DNA of 64,000 bases. Origin: Methanomicrobiales archaeon HGW-Methanomicrobiales-3 (GTDB lineage Archaea; Halobacteriota; Methanomicrobia; Methanomicrobiales; Methanospirillaceae). Shown one piece after another: positions 35,097 through 43,317 of the stretch; the stretch's first letter is position 1; the number at the start of each line of letters is the position of its first letter. The DNA lies in assembly GCA_002839605.1 (NCBI GenBank), contig PGYK01000008.1:124001-188000 (forward strand). The letters run 5' to 3'. A program made the position numbers and the translations under genes. The notes under the pieces are model-generated. The model saw only the letters and a list, made by a program, of their open reading frames with translations, was not told the DNA's origin and searched no databases.

Positions 35097-35227
35097 GGCA
35101 TGGAAAACAGAAATTGGGGCTGCCGCGAGAGTGTCCCGCGGTGATGACTGACAAGCGAAGCATAGCTCAAAAGCGATTTAGTATCGCGGCGATTGAATCG
35201 TAAAAAGAGAGAAGAAAATCCTGTTGC

Positions 35228-35701
35228 CTATCCGCGGCTCCGGTACGGGCTCAGAACATCATTGGTCTTCTTATAATCCCCGTTGTCGAACGTGATGTAG
35301 ACAACTACGCGATCGGTCTGCTTCGTGCCTTCGATCTCAATGGATGCACCCTTGTTTGGCGGGATTGTGCCGGTCTTCATACCCCCGTTGGCAAGGTACA
35401 CCGTCACATCGATCTTCTTGACATGGATCTGCCCCATTCCCCCGTCAAATTCGATCGGGATCTTTGCCGCATAATCCTTCTCTTTCACGATAACGGAGAC
35501 TTTGTTCTGGTCCGGCAGTGCGTCCGTTGGCGAGGGAACGAGATTATCCGTTGCAGGCGCTGCTGTCGCTGCCGGGTTCCCGGCAGGTACTGCCGTTGCC
35601 GTACCAGCGGGTGCCGGGGCAGAGGAACTGCCAGTACAGCCGGCAAGGAGGACTGCGGTGCAAACAAGAACTACCAGAAGACCGTACGATCTGAATTTCA
35701 T
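35228..35701 (-). CDS. Small surface lipoprotein, unknown function
   Basis: This 157-residue protein has a lipoprotein signal peptide (lipobox VLLAGC, Cys22). An Ala/Pro/Thr linker (about 25-60) and a C-terminal beta domain of about 95 residues (VSVIVKEKDYAAKIPIEFDG onward) follow. I recognise no family. Methanomicrobiales encode many such short lipoproteins. The upstream gene is co-directional after 60 bp and unrelated in function. Confidence 0.75.
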   Translation of the reverse strand: MKFRSYGLLVVLVCTAVLLAGCTGSSSAPAPAGTATAVPAGNPAATAAPATDNLVPSPTDALPDQNKVSVIVKEKDYAAKIPIEFDGGMGQIHVKKIDVTVYLANGGMKTGTIPPNKGASIEIEGTKQTDRVVVYITFDNGDYKKTNDVLSPYRSRG

Positions 35702-35761
35702 ACAGGAGAACTGCGAGCCCGGGTTATTTGAGTATTGTGATCGATAAATAAAAGATGCGGT

Positions 35762-36169
35762 TCAGGACGTCTCGCATGCAACCTCGCCCGAATCCCCGTT
35801 GACCGTGACCCGGATGCCGTCTTTGAGGGTGCCTGGCGGAAATTCTATCCTGTCCACCATGGGAATATTCCCGATGATTGCGCCGGTTGCAATGATCGCC
35901 TCTGCTTCCGCGTTGATGATGGCAGCCGGTGCATGCCCGTTCTGGCTTAACGCGTAGAGAACATAGGAACCGACCGTGGATCCCTTCCCGTACGGAAATA
36001 CCAGTACCGTTCCCGCAATAGATCTCCCATTCAGCGGGTGCCCTTTCTCAACAATGATGCCGGACTCCGGGTCCACGCCCGAGAGAAACGATATCGGCGC
36101 GGGGCTGATGAGGAGTGGTCCGCTCCCGGTCCCGCGTGCAATGCCTCTTCCTTTGTATAGCAAAATCAC
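35762..36169 (-). CDS. Phosphomevalonate dehydratase, small subunit (DUF126, aconitase X swivel)
   Basis: The 135 residues match the DUF126 swivelling domain: a SGPLLISPAPISFLSGVDP segment, GKGSTVGSYVLYAL and a closing beta strand. With a large AcnX subunit (DUF521), not present here, it dehydrates mevalonate-5-phosphate to trans-anhydromevalonate phosphate in the archaeal isoprenoid pathway. The start is GTG at 36169. The gap to the divergent PAN gene is only 38 bp, so the two promoters overlap. Confidence 0.85.
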   Translation of the reverse strand: MILLYKGRGIARGTGSGPLLISPAPISFLSGVDPESGIIVEKGHPLNGRSIAGTVLVFPYGKGSTVGSYVLYALSQNGHAPAAIINAEAEAIIATGAIIGNIPMVDRIEFPPGTLKDGIRVTVNGDSGEVACETS

Positions 36170-36172
36170 ACC

Positions 36173-36200
36173 ACATAAATGGTTGAAAGTGAAGATATAA
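36173..36200. promoter_or_regulatory. Overlapping divergent promoters of DUF126 and PAN-1
   Basis: ACATAAAT (36173-36180) lies about 30 bp before the PAN-1 ATG, and on the other strand TTATATC (36200-36194) lies about 30 bp before the DUF126 GTG. Both spacings point to leaderless transcripts. Confidence 0.45.
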
Positions 36201-36207
36201 GATTGAT

Positions 36208-37368
36208 ATGGAAGAGACTGCCGTCAATAACTCAGCATCTTCATCAGAGCTCAAATACCAGATCCAACTCAACGAGCTCGAAGCCACCATGCTCGACCTG
36301 AAGGTGAAGGTTGACGATCTCACCAAAGAGAACGGCCAGCTCAAGCGCGAGAACAACCAGCTCAAGCGCATGCCGCTCTTTGTCGCCGTTGTTGTTGATA
36401 TCCTCGAGAACGGCGAGATCTATCTCCGCCAGCAGGGCAACAATCAGGAGTACCTCACCCATGCGCCCGAGGACCTCCGCCCGCTCTTAAAGCCGGGTGC
36501 GAAAGTTGCCGTGAACAACGCCCTCTCGATCGTAAAAGTCATCGGCAACATCTACGACTCCCGGGTCCGCGTCATGGAACTGGTCGACAAGCCGCAGGAG
36601 ACCTATGCGGACATCGGCGGGCTCACGGATGTGATCCGGGAAGTCCGGGAAGCGGTCGAGTACCCGTTGACCAACCCGCAGATCTACGCAAATGTCGGTG
36701 TGGAGCCACCCAAGGGGGTCCTGCTCTTTGGTGCCCCGGGTACCGGCAAGACCCTGATTGCAAAAGCCGTAGCCCATGAAGCCAGGGCCAAGTTCATCCG
36801 GATGTCGGGAAGCGAACTGGTCCACAAGTTTATCGGCGAAGGTGCAGGGCTTGTCCGGGAACTGTTCCAGCTTGCGCGGGAGCATGACAAGGCGATCATC
36901 TTCATCGACGAGATCGATGCTGTCGGCAGCATGCGGACCAATGACGGCACCTCGGGAAGCGCCGAAGTGCAGCGGACGCTCATGCAGCTCCTTGCCGAGA
37001 TGGACGGATTTGACAACCGCGGCAACGTGCGGATCATGGCCGCCACCAACCGGGCCGATATGCTTGACCCGGCGCTCCTCCGTCCCGGCCGGTTCGACCG
37101 GCTCATCGAGATCCCCCTTCCGGACAAGGACGCCCGGCTCCAGATCCTGAAGATCCATTCAAGGAAGATGCACCTTGCCGATGTAGACTTCGAGTCCATT
37201 GCCGCCAAAGCCGAGAATTCCACCGGTGCGGAACTCGAATCAATCTGCCGCGAAGCCGGTATGATGGCGGTGCGCCGCGAGGGAGAACGCGTTGAGATGG
37301 CGGACTTTGCTGCAGCGGTGCGCAAGGTCAAGAACGAAGCGGTGGCCGAGAACCGCATGTATACCTGA
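36208..37368 (+). CDS. pan: Proteasome-activating nucleotidase PAN-1
   Basis: This 386-residue AAA ATPase has an N-terminal coiled coil (about 17-52), an OB domain (about 55-115), Walker A GAPGTGKT, Walker [10 protein letters not shown], the pore-loop region and the second region of homology [20 protein letters not shown]. It ends in RMYT, a HbYX-type tail (hydrophobic-Tyr-any) that docks into the 20S proteasome. PAN unfolds substrates for the proteasome in the cytosol. A second PAN is encoded at 39036-40346. Confidence 0.94.
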   Translation: MEETAVNNSASSSELKYQIQLNELEATMLDLKVKVDDLTKENGQLKRENNQLKRMPLFVAVVVDILENGEIYLRQQGNNQEYLTHAPEDLRPLLKPGAKVAVNNALSIVKVIGNIYDSRVRVMELVDKPQETYADIGGLTDVIREVREAVEYPLTNPQIYANVGVEPPKGVLLFGAPGTGKTLIAKAVAHEARAKFIRMSGSELVHKFIGEGAGLVRELFQLAREHDKAIIFIDEIDAVGSMRTNDGTSGSAEVQRTLMQLLAEMDGFDNRGNVRIMAATNRADMLDPALLRPGRFDRLIEIPLPDKDARLQILKIHSRKMHLADVDFESIAAKAENSTGAELESICREAGMMAVRREGERVEMADFAAAVRKVKNEAVAENRMYT

Positions 37369-37417
37369 TGCAGTTCTCCTGCACCGGTACGGCCGTCCTG
37401 TTTTTTCGGAGATCCGG

Positions 37418-37909
37418 ATGAACATACTTTTGATCCAGCGGGATGGAACCGATCTCCACCATACCCTCTTCTCGTCCGAGACCAGCCGGCTGGTTTTGCG
37501 GTTCTACCACCCGAAGAAACGTTCCTGCGGGGTCCTTGTTACCTGTTCGACGTTGAGCAGCGCCCTATCGCTCGTTGCCGAGCTCCGCTGGTACATCCGG
37601 CGGTATGTCCGGGAGCCGCTCTTTGAACTGGAGCCGGGAATCTATTTCACGCACCAGCTGGCGCAGGACGTGTACTTTGAACGGACAGCAGTCCTCGGGC
37701 CGGGCTGGAAGTTTCGGAAACTGTACGGGTTCAAAGACGGAAAAGTACTCAGCTCGGTTCCCATGTCGCCCGGTTCCACGCTGGACGAATACCAGCAGGA
37801 ATATGCCGGCGTGGACAAGACCATTGAGATCTGGTGCACGCAGGACGAGGTGGAGGAAGGCGAACTCATGGAGAGCGCAGATGATCCAAACGACCGTGCC
37901 GGCCCATGA
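37418..37909 (+). CDS. Conserved hypothetical protein downstream of PAN-1
   Basis: This 163-residue protein from ATG 37418 has GGAG eight bases upstream. It looks mixed alpha/beta and soluble, with Trp/Tyr/Arg-rich middle (RWYIRRYVREPLFELE) and an acidic C-terminus. It has no motif I recognise. The gene follows PAN-1 after 49 bp in the same direction, so co-transcription and a role around proteolysis are possible but not shown. Confidence 0.6.
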   Translation: MNILLIQRDGTDLHHTLFSSETSRLVLRFYHPKKRSCGVLVTCSTLSSALSLVAELRWYIRRYVREPLFELEPGIYFTHQLAQDVYFERTAVLGPGWKFRKLYGFKDGKVLSSVPMSPGSTLDEYQQEYAGVDKTIEIWCTQDEVEEGELMESADDPNDRAGP

Positions 37910-38050
37910 TATTCGCACCCGTCAAAGAACGTCCGGATCCGGAAATATCTCGTGTACCGGATGGACACCAATGGGATCCCTTGTAAAATACCAGGTCCGG
38001 TTATAACGAACCCGGAGGATTTTTTCACGTAAGCGGAATGAAAAATCTGC

Positions 38051-38218
38051 TCTGTTGAAACGAGCATGGACCCACACGGTTCACACCCAAACGATGGAAA
38101 ATGCCCTGCAAGGAAAACAGACGTCCTCGCCCGCATCCTTGCGCTCCTTATGGGGGCGCCACGAGCCCCCAACGCCCGCGCAAAGGTCGGGCTGCGGGTG
38201 CGATAGCCGCCCATTATA
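38051..38218 (-). repeat. R2 dispersed repeat, copy 3
   Basis: The hairpin sequence changes to GGGGGCTCGTGGCGCCCC while the G/C stem stays, in favour of conserved pairing. CATAAGGAGCGCAAGGATGC is identical to copy 1 except near the end. Confidence 0.7.
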
Positions 38219-38249
38219 GTTTCCATGCGGGACTCTCAAACCGGTAGTT

Positions 38250-38370
38250 TCCGGGAAATTTCATGAAAAAAACCATTGAAGTGATTATGGGGGCTGATGC
38301 CCCCATACCCCCATTAAGATGCTTGCCGCCGCTCCCGTTTGGGCGCCCCGCGGCGGCCTCAATTTCTGCT
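38250..38370 (+). repeat. R1 dispersed repeat, longest copy
   Basis: TTTCATGAAAAAAACCATTG, a perfect hairpin ATGGGGGC-TGAT-GCCCCCAT, spacer ATTAAGATGCTTG, and the core TTTGGGCGCCCCGCGGCGGC. Confidence 0.75.
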
Positions 38371-38633
38371 TTGCGAAAACAATTTTTATCAGTGTGTCCC
38401 GTAGTGGTAATGCGGAGGCATCGGATGCGCCCCCGCCCCCCCTTCGGGACAGGACTGGCGAGAAGGGTGGTGACAATTTTCCAGAATGAGGACTTCACCC
38501 GAGCAAAAAAAAATACAAAGAGATTTCCGGATAATCCGGTTGCAAGGATGGCGTTCTTTCATGACGGGTGGCAGTATACATTCCCGGGACCGCAGGGCAT
38601 TTTGTGGCTGTCGACTGCCACAACCCTGTTGAT

Positions 38634-38750
38634 TCAGTCCCGCAGCAGCATCCCGATGAGGAAAAATCCGCCTGCCAGAAGAAGGATCGGGACCCGTTCG
38701 ATGATCCGGATTATTGCTGAAATGTCGTCTACTACATCAATGGTGAACAT
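38634..38750 (-). CDS. 38-residue single-helix membrane peptide
   Basis: ATG 38750 is preceded by GGGAGCAGG nine bases before. The peptide starts MFTIDVVDDISAIIRIIERV and continues with a hydrophobic helix (PILLLAGGFFLIGMLL) ending in a charged RD. It lies two bases after the stop of the next small gene upstream, so the two form a mini-operon. Function unknown; the amphipathic-plus-transmembrane pattern is like small regulatory or stress membrane peptides. Confidence 0.5.
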   Translation of the reverse strand: MFTIDVVDDISAIIRIIERVPILLLAGGFFLIGMLLRD

Positions 38751-38752
38751 TC

Positions 38753-38899
38753 TTACCTGCTCCCTTTGAATTCCACGGTGCCGGAATAGACATTGTTCAG
38801 GATTTTGTTAAGTGTCTCCTGCTGTTCAGGTGTTGGCGGATACTGCTGGTCACACTTCACGGTCTCGATCTGTCGGATTACGTCGCCAATGTTTGTCAT
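38753..38899 (-). CDS. 48-residue small protein, unknown
   Basis: It starts at ATG 38899 (MTNIGDVIRQIETVKCDQQY) and ends in TVEFKGSR. Short but codon use is like neighbouring genes, and the stop is arranged with the next gene start and ribosome-binding site. It is the first gene of a mini-operon of two small proteins. The region upstream (38900-39035) has no PAN-directed start; PAN-2 ends at 39036 in the same direction. Confidence 0.5.
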   Translation of the reverse strand: MTNIGDVIRQIETVKCDQQYPPTPEQQETLNKILNNVYSGTVEFKGSR

Positions 38900-39035
38900 G
38901 TCAGTATTCCTGCATGTGATTGATACAAAATTGGCCCGTTCTGGATATATAATCGCAAAATAGCCGGGGTTGATGGATGGTACCGGGAAGGATGCCCGTT
39001 GAACCGGGAAGTTCAAAGAAAAGGTGGGTTGAGGT

Positions 39036-40346
39036 TTAAGCAAACATCGTGCCCTGGAAGTCAACCATTCCACGGTTGAAGTCAAGGCCGACCTTTGCAA
39101 TCGCTGATTCGAAATCTTCCTGCCGGATCGCGGAGCGTTCCTTCCGTATTGCAAACATCCCGGCCTCCATGCAGATTGCACGGAGATCAGCGCCGTTCTT
39201 GCCGTCCGTCATTCGGGCAACGGATACGAGATCGACATTGTCGTCTATGTTCAGGGACCGGCAGTGGACTTTTAAGATGGAGAGCCGGCCGCTCTCGCCG
39301 GGCAGTGGGATCTCGATGATCCGGTCGAACCGGCCGGGCCGGAGCAGGGCCTTATCCAGGATGTCGATCCGGTTGGTTGCACCAATGATCTTCACATCGC
39401 CCCGGTTCTCAAATCCGTCCATGCCTGCCAAAAGCTGCATGAGCGTCCGCTGGACCTCGCGGTCTCCGGACGTATTTGCCTCCGTGCGGCTTGCGCCAAC
39501 GGCATCGATCTCATCGATGAAGATGATGGTCGGGGCCTTCTTCTTGGCAAGATCGAAGAGCTCGCGGACGAGTCGTGCGCCTTCCCCGATATATTTCTGG
39601 ACCAGTTCCGATCCCACGACCCGCATGAAATGGGCGTTGGTCTCGTGCGCCACAGCCTTTGCAAGGAGGGTCTTACCCGTGCCCGGCGGCCCGTGGAGGA
39701 GCACCCCCTTGGGCGGGTCAATACCGATATTCGCAAAGAGTTCGGGGCGCTTCAAGGGGAGCTCGACGGCCTCCTTGATCTCGTTGATCTGGTGCTCCAG
39801 CCCTCCGATATCCGCGTAAGTCTCGTGCGGGGAGTCGACCAGCTCCATGCCATACACCTGCGAGTCAAAGGAGCTGGGCAGCAGTTCCACGATTGCAAGC
39901 GACTGCTGGTTCAGGCTGCACCGGGCGCCGGGTTTCAGGTCATCTGCATTGATGGAGGGCGAACTCCGCACCAGGAACCGGGGGCCTGCGCTGCTCCGGA
40001 CAATGACCCGCGACGCATCCACAACGTCGGTCACCGTCCCGATGATCAGCGGCGGGGTCCGTAGCTGCTCGCTCTCGCTCTTGAGCTTCCGGACCTCGCG
40101 CTCGTACCGGATCTTCTGGGTCTCGATATACCGCTTGTCGGCCTCCACCTGTCGCAGCTGCTCGCGGAGTTCAAGGTTCCGCGACTCAAGGTTCCCTACC
40201 CGTTCCATCATCTGGACTTCCAGGTCGTGCTTGTCGCTCTCGATCTGGCCCAGCTGTTCGCGGAGCTGCTCGGACAGGTTCCGGTAGAGCCTGTACAGTT
40301 CTTCCGGCGTCTGCGGATCCGGAGACTGGTGGATGATATCGCCCAT
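39036..40346 (-). CDS. pan2: Proteasome-activating nucleotidase PAN-2
   Basis: This 436-residue AAA ATPase from ATG 40346 has a longer N-terminal coiled coil (about 18-95) than PAN-1, an OB domain, Walker A GPPGTGKT, Walker [10 protein letters not shown] and [20 protein letters not shown]. The tail is TMFA, an aromatic but not Tyr version of HbYX. Two PAN paralogues also occur in haloarchaea, where they are differently regulated. The gene is divergent from MBF1. Confidence 0.93.
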   Translation of the reverse strand: MGDIIHQSPDPQTPEELYRLYRNLSEQLREQLGQIESDKHDLEVQMMERVGNLESRNLELREQLRQVEADKRYIETQKIRYEREVRKLKSESEQLRTPPLIIGTVTDVVDASRVIVRSSAGPRFLVRSSPSINADDLKPGARCSLNQQSLAIVELLPSSFDSQVYGMELVDSPHETYADIGGLEHQINEIKEAVELPLKRPELFANIGIDPPKGVLLHGPPGTGKTLLAKAVAHETNAHFMRVVGSELVQKYIGEGARLVRELFDLAKKKAPTIIFIDEIDAVGASRTEANTSGDREVQRTLMQLLAGMDGFENRGDVKIIGATNRIDILDKALLRPGRFDRIIEIPLPGESGRLSILKVHCRSLNIDDNVDLVSVARMTDGKNGADLRAICMEAGMFAIRKERSAIRQEDFESAIAKVGLDFNRGMVDFQGTMFA

Positions 40347-40480
40347 GGCGTGCCTCAGCTGATATATATCAGGACAACCTTTAAAGTGTTTGTGAAAAGG
40401 CAACCGGCGGTGGCCGGGAAAAGCGTGGTGTTCCGGGCACGAGGATTAATACCTCCCGGGATAATTTCTAAGTTGAGTTT

Positions 40481-40996
40481 ATGCAGTGCGAAATGTGTGG
40501 AGAAGTAATTCGCGGCGCCCCGAAACTGGTGAGGGTCGAGGGTGCCGAGCTGCAGGTCTGCAGCAAATGCGAAAAGTTCGGCACGGAAGTACAGCAGGTG
40601 CGGCGTACCGGTATGGCGGCGTCACGGCCTTCAACCCAGAAACAGGGCAGGCCCGGTGTGGTGGCGGCCACCCCTTCGGCATACCGGAAGCGTGACCTCT
40701 TCGATTACATGGATGGCGAGATTGTGGATGATTATGCCGCCCGCATCCGGCATGCCCGCGAGGAGAAGGGGCTCTCCCAGAAGGATCTTGCCATGCAGCT
40801 CATGGAAAAGGAGCATCTCATCAAGAAGATCGAGAGCGCAGGACTGATCCCGGAGGATGCGGTGCGCAGGAAACTGGAAAAAGCGCTCGATATCCGGCTT
40901 GTCGATACCATCGATTCAGATACCGAGAAGAAGACCGAGAGCAGGATCACTCCCACGCTTGGCGATCTCACCATTATCCGGAAAGCAAAGAAATAA
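40481..40996 (+). CDS. mbf1: Archaeal multiprotein bridging factor MBF1
   Basis: This 171-residue protein has an N-terminal zinc ribbon (CEMCG at 3-7 and CSKC), a linker, and a Cro/C1-type helix-turn-helix (about 85-140; RIRHAREEKGLSQKDLAMQL). aMBF1 associates with the small ribosomal subunit and may affect translation or transcription. It is divergent from PAN-2 with about 135 bp between. Confidence 0.93.
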   Translation: MQCEMCGEVIRGAPKLVRVEGAELQVCSKCEKFGTEVQQVRRTGMAASRPSTQKQGRPGVVAATPSAYRKRDLFDYMDGEIVDDYAARIRHAREEKGLSQKDLAMQLMEKEHLIKKIESAGLIPEDAVRRKLEKALDIRLVDTIDSDTEKKTESRITPTLGDLTIIRKAKK

Positions 40997-41167
40997 TCCT
41001 TTTTTCATTCGCAAACTCCCGCCTGCTGGTGAACCCGCTGCTTCTCAACAAGGAGCGGTCCGGCCACGTCCGATTTTTTTGCTGCCGCCCGCCTGAACCC
41101 GCAAAAGTATCGCGACGGTTGCATTAAAATAGCAATATCTATTATCGGGAAGATCAAAAATTATGCC

Positions 41168-41776
41168 ATGCATCCAAAACCAGTCATGCTCTGCATGGGA
41201 ATTTTCCTCTGTGTACTGCTTTTTTTCGCCGGTTGCACGACAACGCAGGCGCCCCCCGCGTCTCCGGCTCCTGCACCGGTAACCACGGTTACCGAATCAC
41301 CGGAAACCCCCCTGCCGGCAACTACCGGGACGCAAGCACCCGTGACGCCGTCTCCTGAGATTACCAAAAAGTCGGGCACCGTGATCTTCTCAGAATCCGG
41401 TAAAGTCTCCCCGTCAACCTACAAGACCTATGATTTCCGTGCAATGGGCGAACCGCTCCAGAAGATGGGGACGAGCTACACCATCATCATCAAGGCAGAG
41501 CAACCCGTGCTCGGGTACGCGGTCACCACCTACCAGGCAGACCAGCTCACCGGCGACATCATGATCCCGAAGTATGTGTCCCATTCCGATAAGATTCAAT
41601 GGGGACTCATCGAGCCGTATATGGTGATGGAGAAGGCGACGGACGATTCGAAAACCTTCAGCGTGGAGAAGGAAGCGTTTTACGCGTACGTGATTGACGG
41701 GCGGTGGATGCAGTCTGATGACGATTATGCATCAACCGAACCTTTCGGGTACACGCTCACCATCATGAAACCGTAA
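41168..41776 (+). CDS. Surface lipoprotein, unknown
   Basis: This 202-residue protein has a lipobox LLFFAGC (Cys23), a Pro/Thr/Ala linker of about 45 residues and a C-terminal beta domain (GTVIFSESGKVSPSTYKTYD onward). This resembles the lipoproteins at 35228 and 59082 in build but not in sequence. Upstream is AT-rich with a possible TATA near 41128-41140. Confidence 0.75.
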   Translation: MHPKPVMLCMGIFLCVLLFFAGCTTTQAPPASPAPAPVTTVTESPETPLPATTGTQAPVTPSPEITKKSGTVIFSESGKVSPSTYKTYDFRAMGEPLQKMGTSYTIIIKAEQPVLGYAVTTYQADQLTGDIMIPKYVSHSDKIQWGLIEPYMVMEKATDDSKTFSVEKEAFYAYVIDGRWMQSDDDYASTEPFGYTLTIMKP

Positions 41777-42161
41777 CGGCGCATCCCGGTAAATGGATTT
41801 TTCACTATTATTTTTTCTGGCACACCTACCGTTCCAGCGTTCTTTTTTGCTTCCGGCTTAATTCCAGTGGAACTCCCGGGTCCGGTGACACTCCATCCCC
41901 CTCCGGATTTGTTCCGGGTTTTTTGGGAAACCGGTAATTGAAGCCGCCGCGGGGCGTCCTCCGGGGCGGCGGCCGTTCATCACATTCGGGGAGAAAATAA
42001 CAGTGTACCCTCGTCATGCAATCGGGATATAAGGGCAGTTTGATCCCATCATCCCTTCAAAAGTTTTTCAGCAGAGCAAAAAATTCCCCGCCGCGGGTTT
42101 TTTGGAATTTCGCTCCATTAAAATAAAAATAATCGCCCTCCCGGGACGGGCCAAAAAAATT
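41777..42161. repeat. Intergenic region with reverse R1 copy
   Basis: At about 41925-41985, GGGAAACCGGTAATTGAAGC, then CGCCGCGGGGCGTCCTCCGG and GGCGGCGG, is the reverse complement of the R1 core with its right flank at 22605-22647. No gene seen in the rest. Confidence 0.6.
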
Positions 42162-42617
42162 TTACCGGGTAGTCTTTCTCTTCAGCAATGTGCTCTTCTG
42201 GTTGTCTTTCCATCCCCCGGTTGAGTCCCGGAGTGAGGAGTCGCCACGGCGGACTTCCATCTTGAACGTTCCATCGGATTGCATGATCCGGACCATTGCA
42301 GGTGCAGGTTCTGCAACCGGAACCTCCGGCCGGGATGCGCTTTTTGGCCGGATTACGGTGGTGTTCCCCCCGGGGGTTCCGGCCGGTGCGGGTTCTGTCT
42401 CTGCTGGTGAGGACATCTCTTCCGGATTGCTATCCTGTGCCGGAACTTGGCTCTGGTAGTGCGCGGCATCCCGGGTCATCTTCATGCTGACAGACTTGAG
42501 GTCAAGCAAATCGGCAAGCAGCGTCCTGATCTGCGTTTCCATCTCGCGGCACTTTGTTTCAAGTGTCGCGATCCGTTCTTGTGCATCATCAGGTAAAGAA
42601 TCGTCCACTATCTTCAT
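42162..42617 (-). CDS. Coiled-coil protein, unknown
   Basis: This 151-residue protein from ATG 42617 has GGGAG six bases upstream. A coiled coil spans about 13-50 (ERIATLETKCREMETQIRTL), followed by a disordered Pro/Ala/Glu part and a basic C-terminus (STLLKRKTTR). I recognise no family. Confidence 0.55.
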   Translation of the reverse strand: MKIVDDSLPDDAQERIATLETKCREMETQIRTLLADLLDLKSVSMKMTRDAAHYQSQVPAQDSNPEEMSSPAETEPAPAGTPGGNTTVIRPKSASRPEVPVAEPAPAMVRIMQSDGTFKMEVRRGDSSLRDSTGGWKDNQKSTLLKRKTTR

Positions 42618-42928
42618 AACGGTCTCCCATGAACCCGGATGTATCACGGTTACCCGTGTGTTATCCAGTATACAGAATAGTACTGGTGATCGCTGACATG
42701 ATAAGATGCGGTGTCGGTTGCGGTCGGGATAAAATTCCCCGTTCTCCTGTTTACGCGAAAAAATCCTTGCGGATTACCGTAAAAGTGAGTTGCCGAATCT
42801 GTTTTTTCCGGGTCACGGGTTTGCCATCCAGCTCAGAATAGTCTGGTGCAATCCCGATCCCGAAATGGATATGGTTAAGAGGGAAAAACACCAAAATGAA
42901 CCAGTCAATAGAGCAGCGAGGTTATGAT

Positions 42929-43066
42929 ATGCCAACGAGTAAGAAACAACTGGTGAAACTGAATCAGGCAAAGAAGGTCAAGGCAGAAGAACTCTCAAAG
43001 CAGGCGGCTGCGGGGAGCAAAGAAGCCCAGAAGAAACTCAAGAAACTTGAGAAGAAGCTCAAGTGA
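42929..43066 (+). CDS. 45-residue Lys-rich helical protein
   Basis: ATG 42929 has GCGAGG nine bases upstream. The peptide (MPTSKKQLVKLNQAKKVKAE and on, ending in KKLKKLEKKLK) is about one third Lys and is predicted to be one amphipathic helix. It could bind nucleic acid or ribosome; this is a guess. The surrounding 42618-43317 has no other supported gene. Confidence 0.45.
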   Translation: MPTSKKQLVKLNQAKKVKAEELSKQAAAGSKEAQKKLKKLEKKLK

Positions 43067-43317
43067 GTTTCCCCTCCATTTTTTTAAGATTTTCGGAATA
43101 GCCAGAGCCGGATGATGGCGGGCTTGTGCTGTGATACCCGTTTTTTACCCTGAAACAAGAAATCCGCCGGATTTTTCGGTGGGTAAGAGACCCGATTTTT
43201 TCCTGACGGTTACAGTGGGCACGGGTTTGAGGAACCATATACCTCCCCCGCGTACGATTGTGCGGGAAGAGCCCAGTGCAGATCCTGTCGCATCACCCAT
43301 GCAGAATTCCGGCCGGA

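Larger units (their letters stand above)
34445..35227. repeat. Repeat-filled intergenic region with R2, E and G-rich hairpins
   Basis: About 780 bp without gene: R2 copy (34551-34712), E copy (34782-34861), a hairpin CCCCCTCTCTTGGGAGAGAG at about 34927-34950, and an R2 3' module (35049-35096). Confidence 0.65.
37910..38633. repeat. Repeat-filled intergenic region with R2 and R1 copies in series
   Basis: An R2 copy (38051-38218) is followed by an R1 copy (38250-38370). The order R2 then R1 also occurs at 22213-22647, so they may move or act as a composite. No gene is supported in the 720 bp. Confidence 0.65.
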
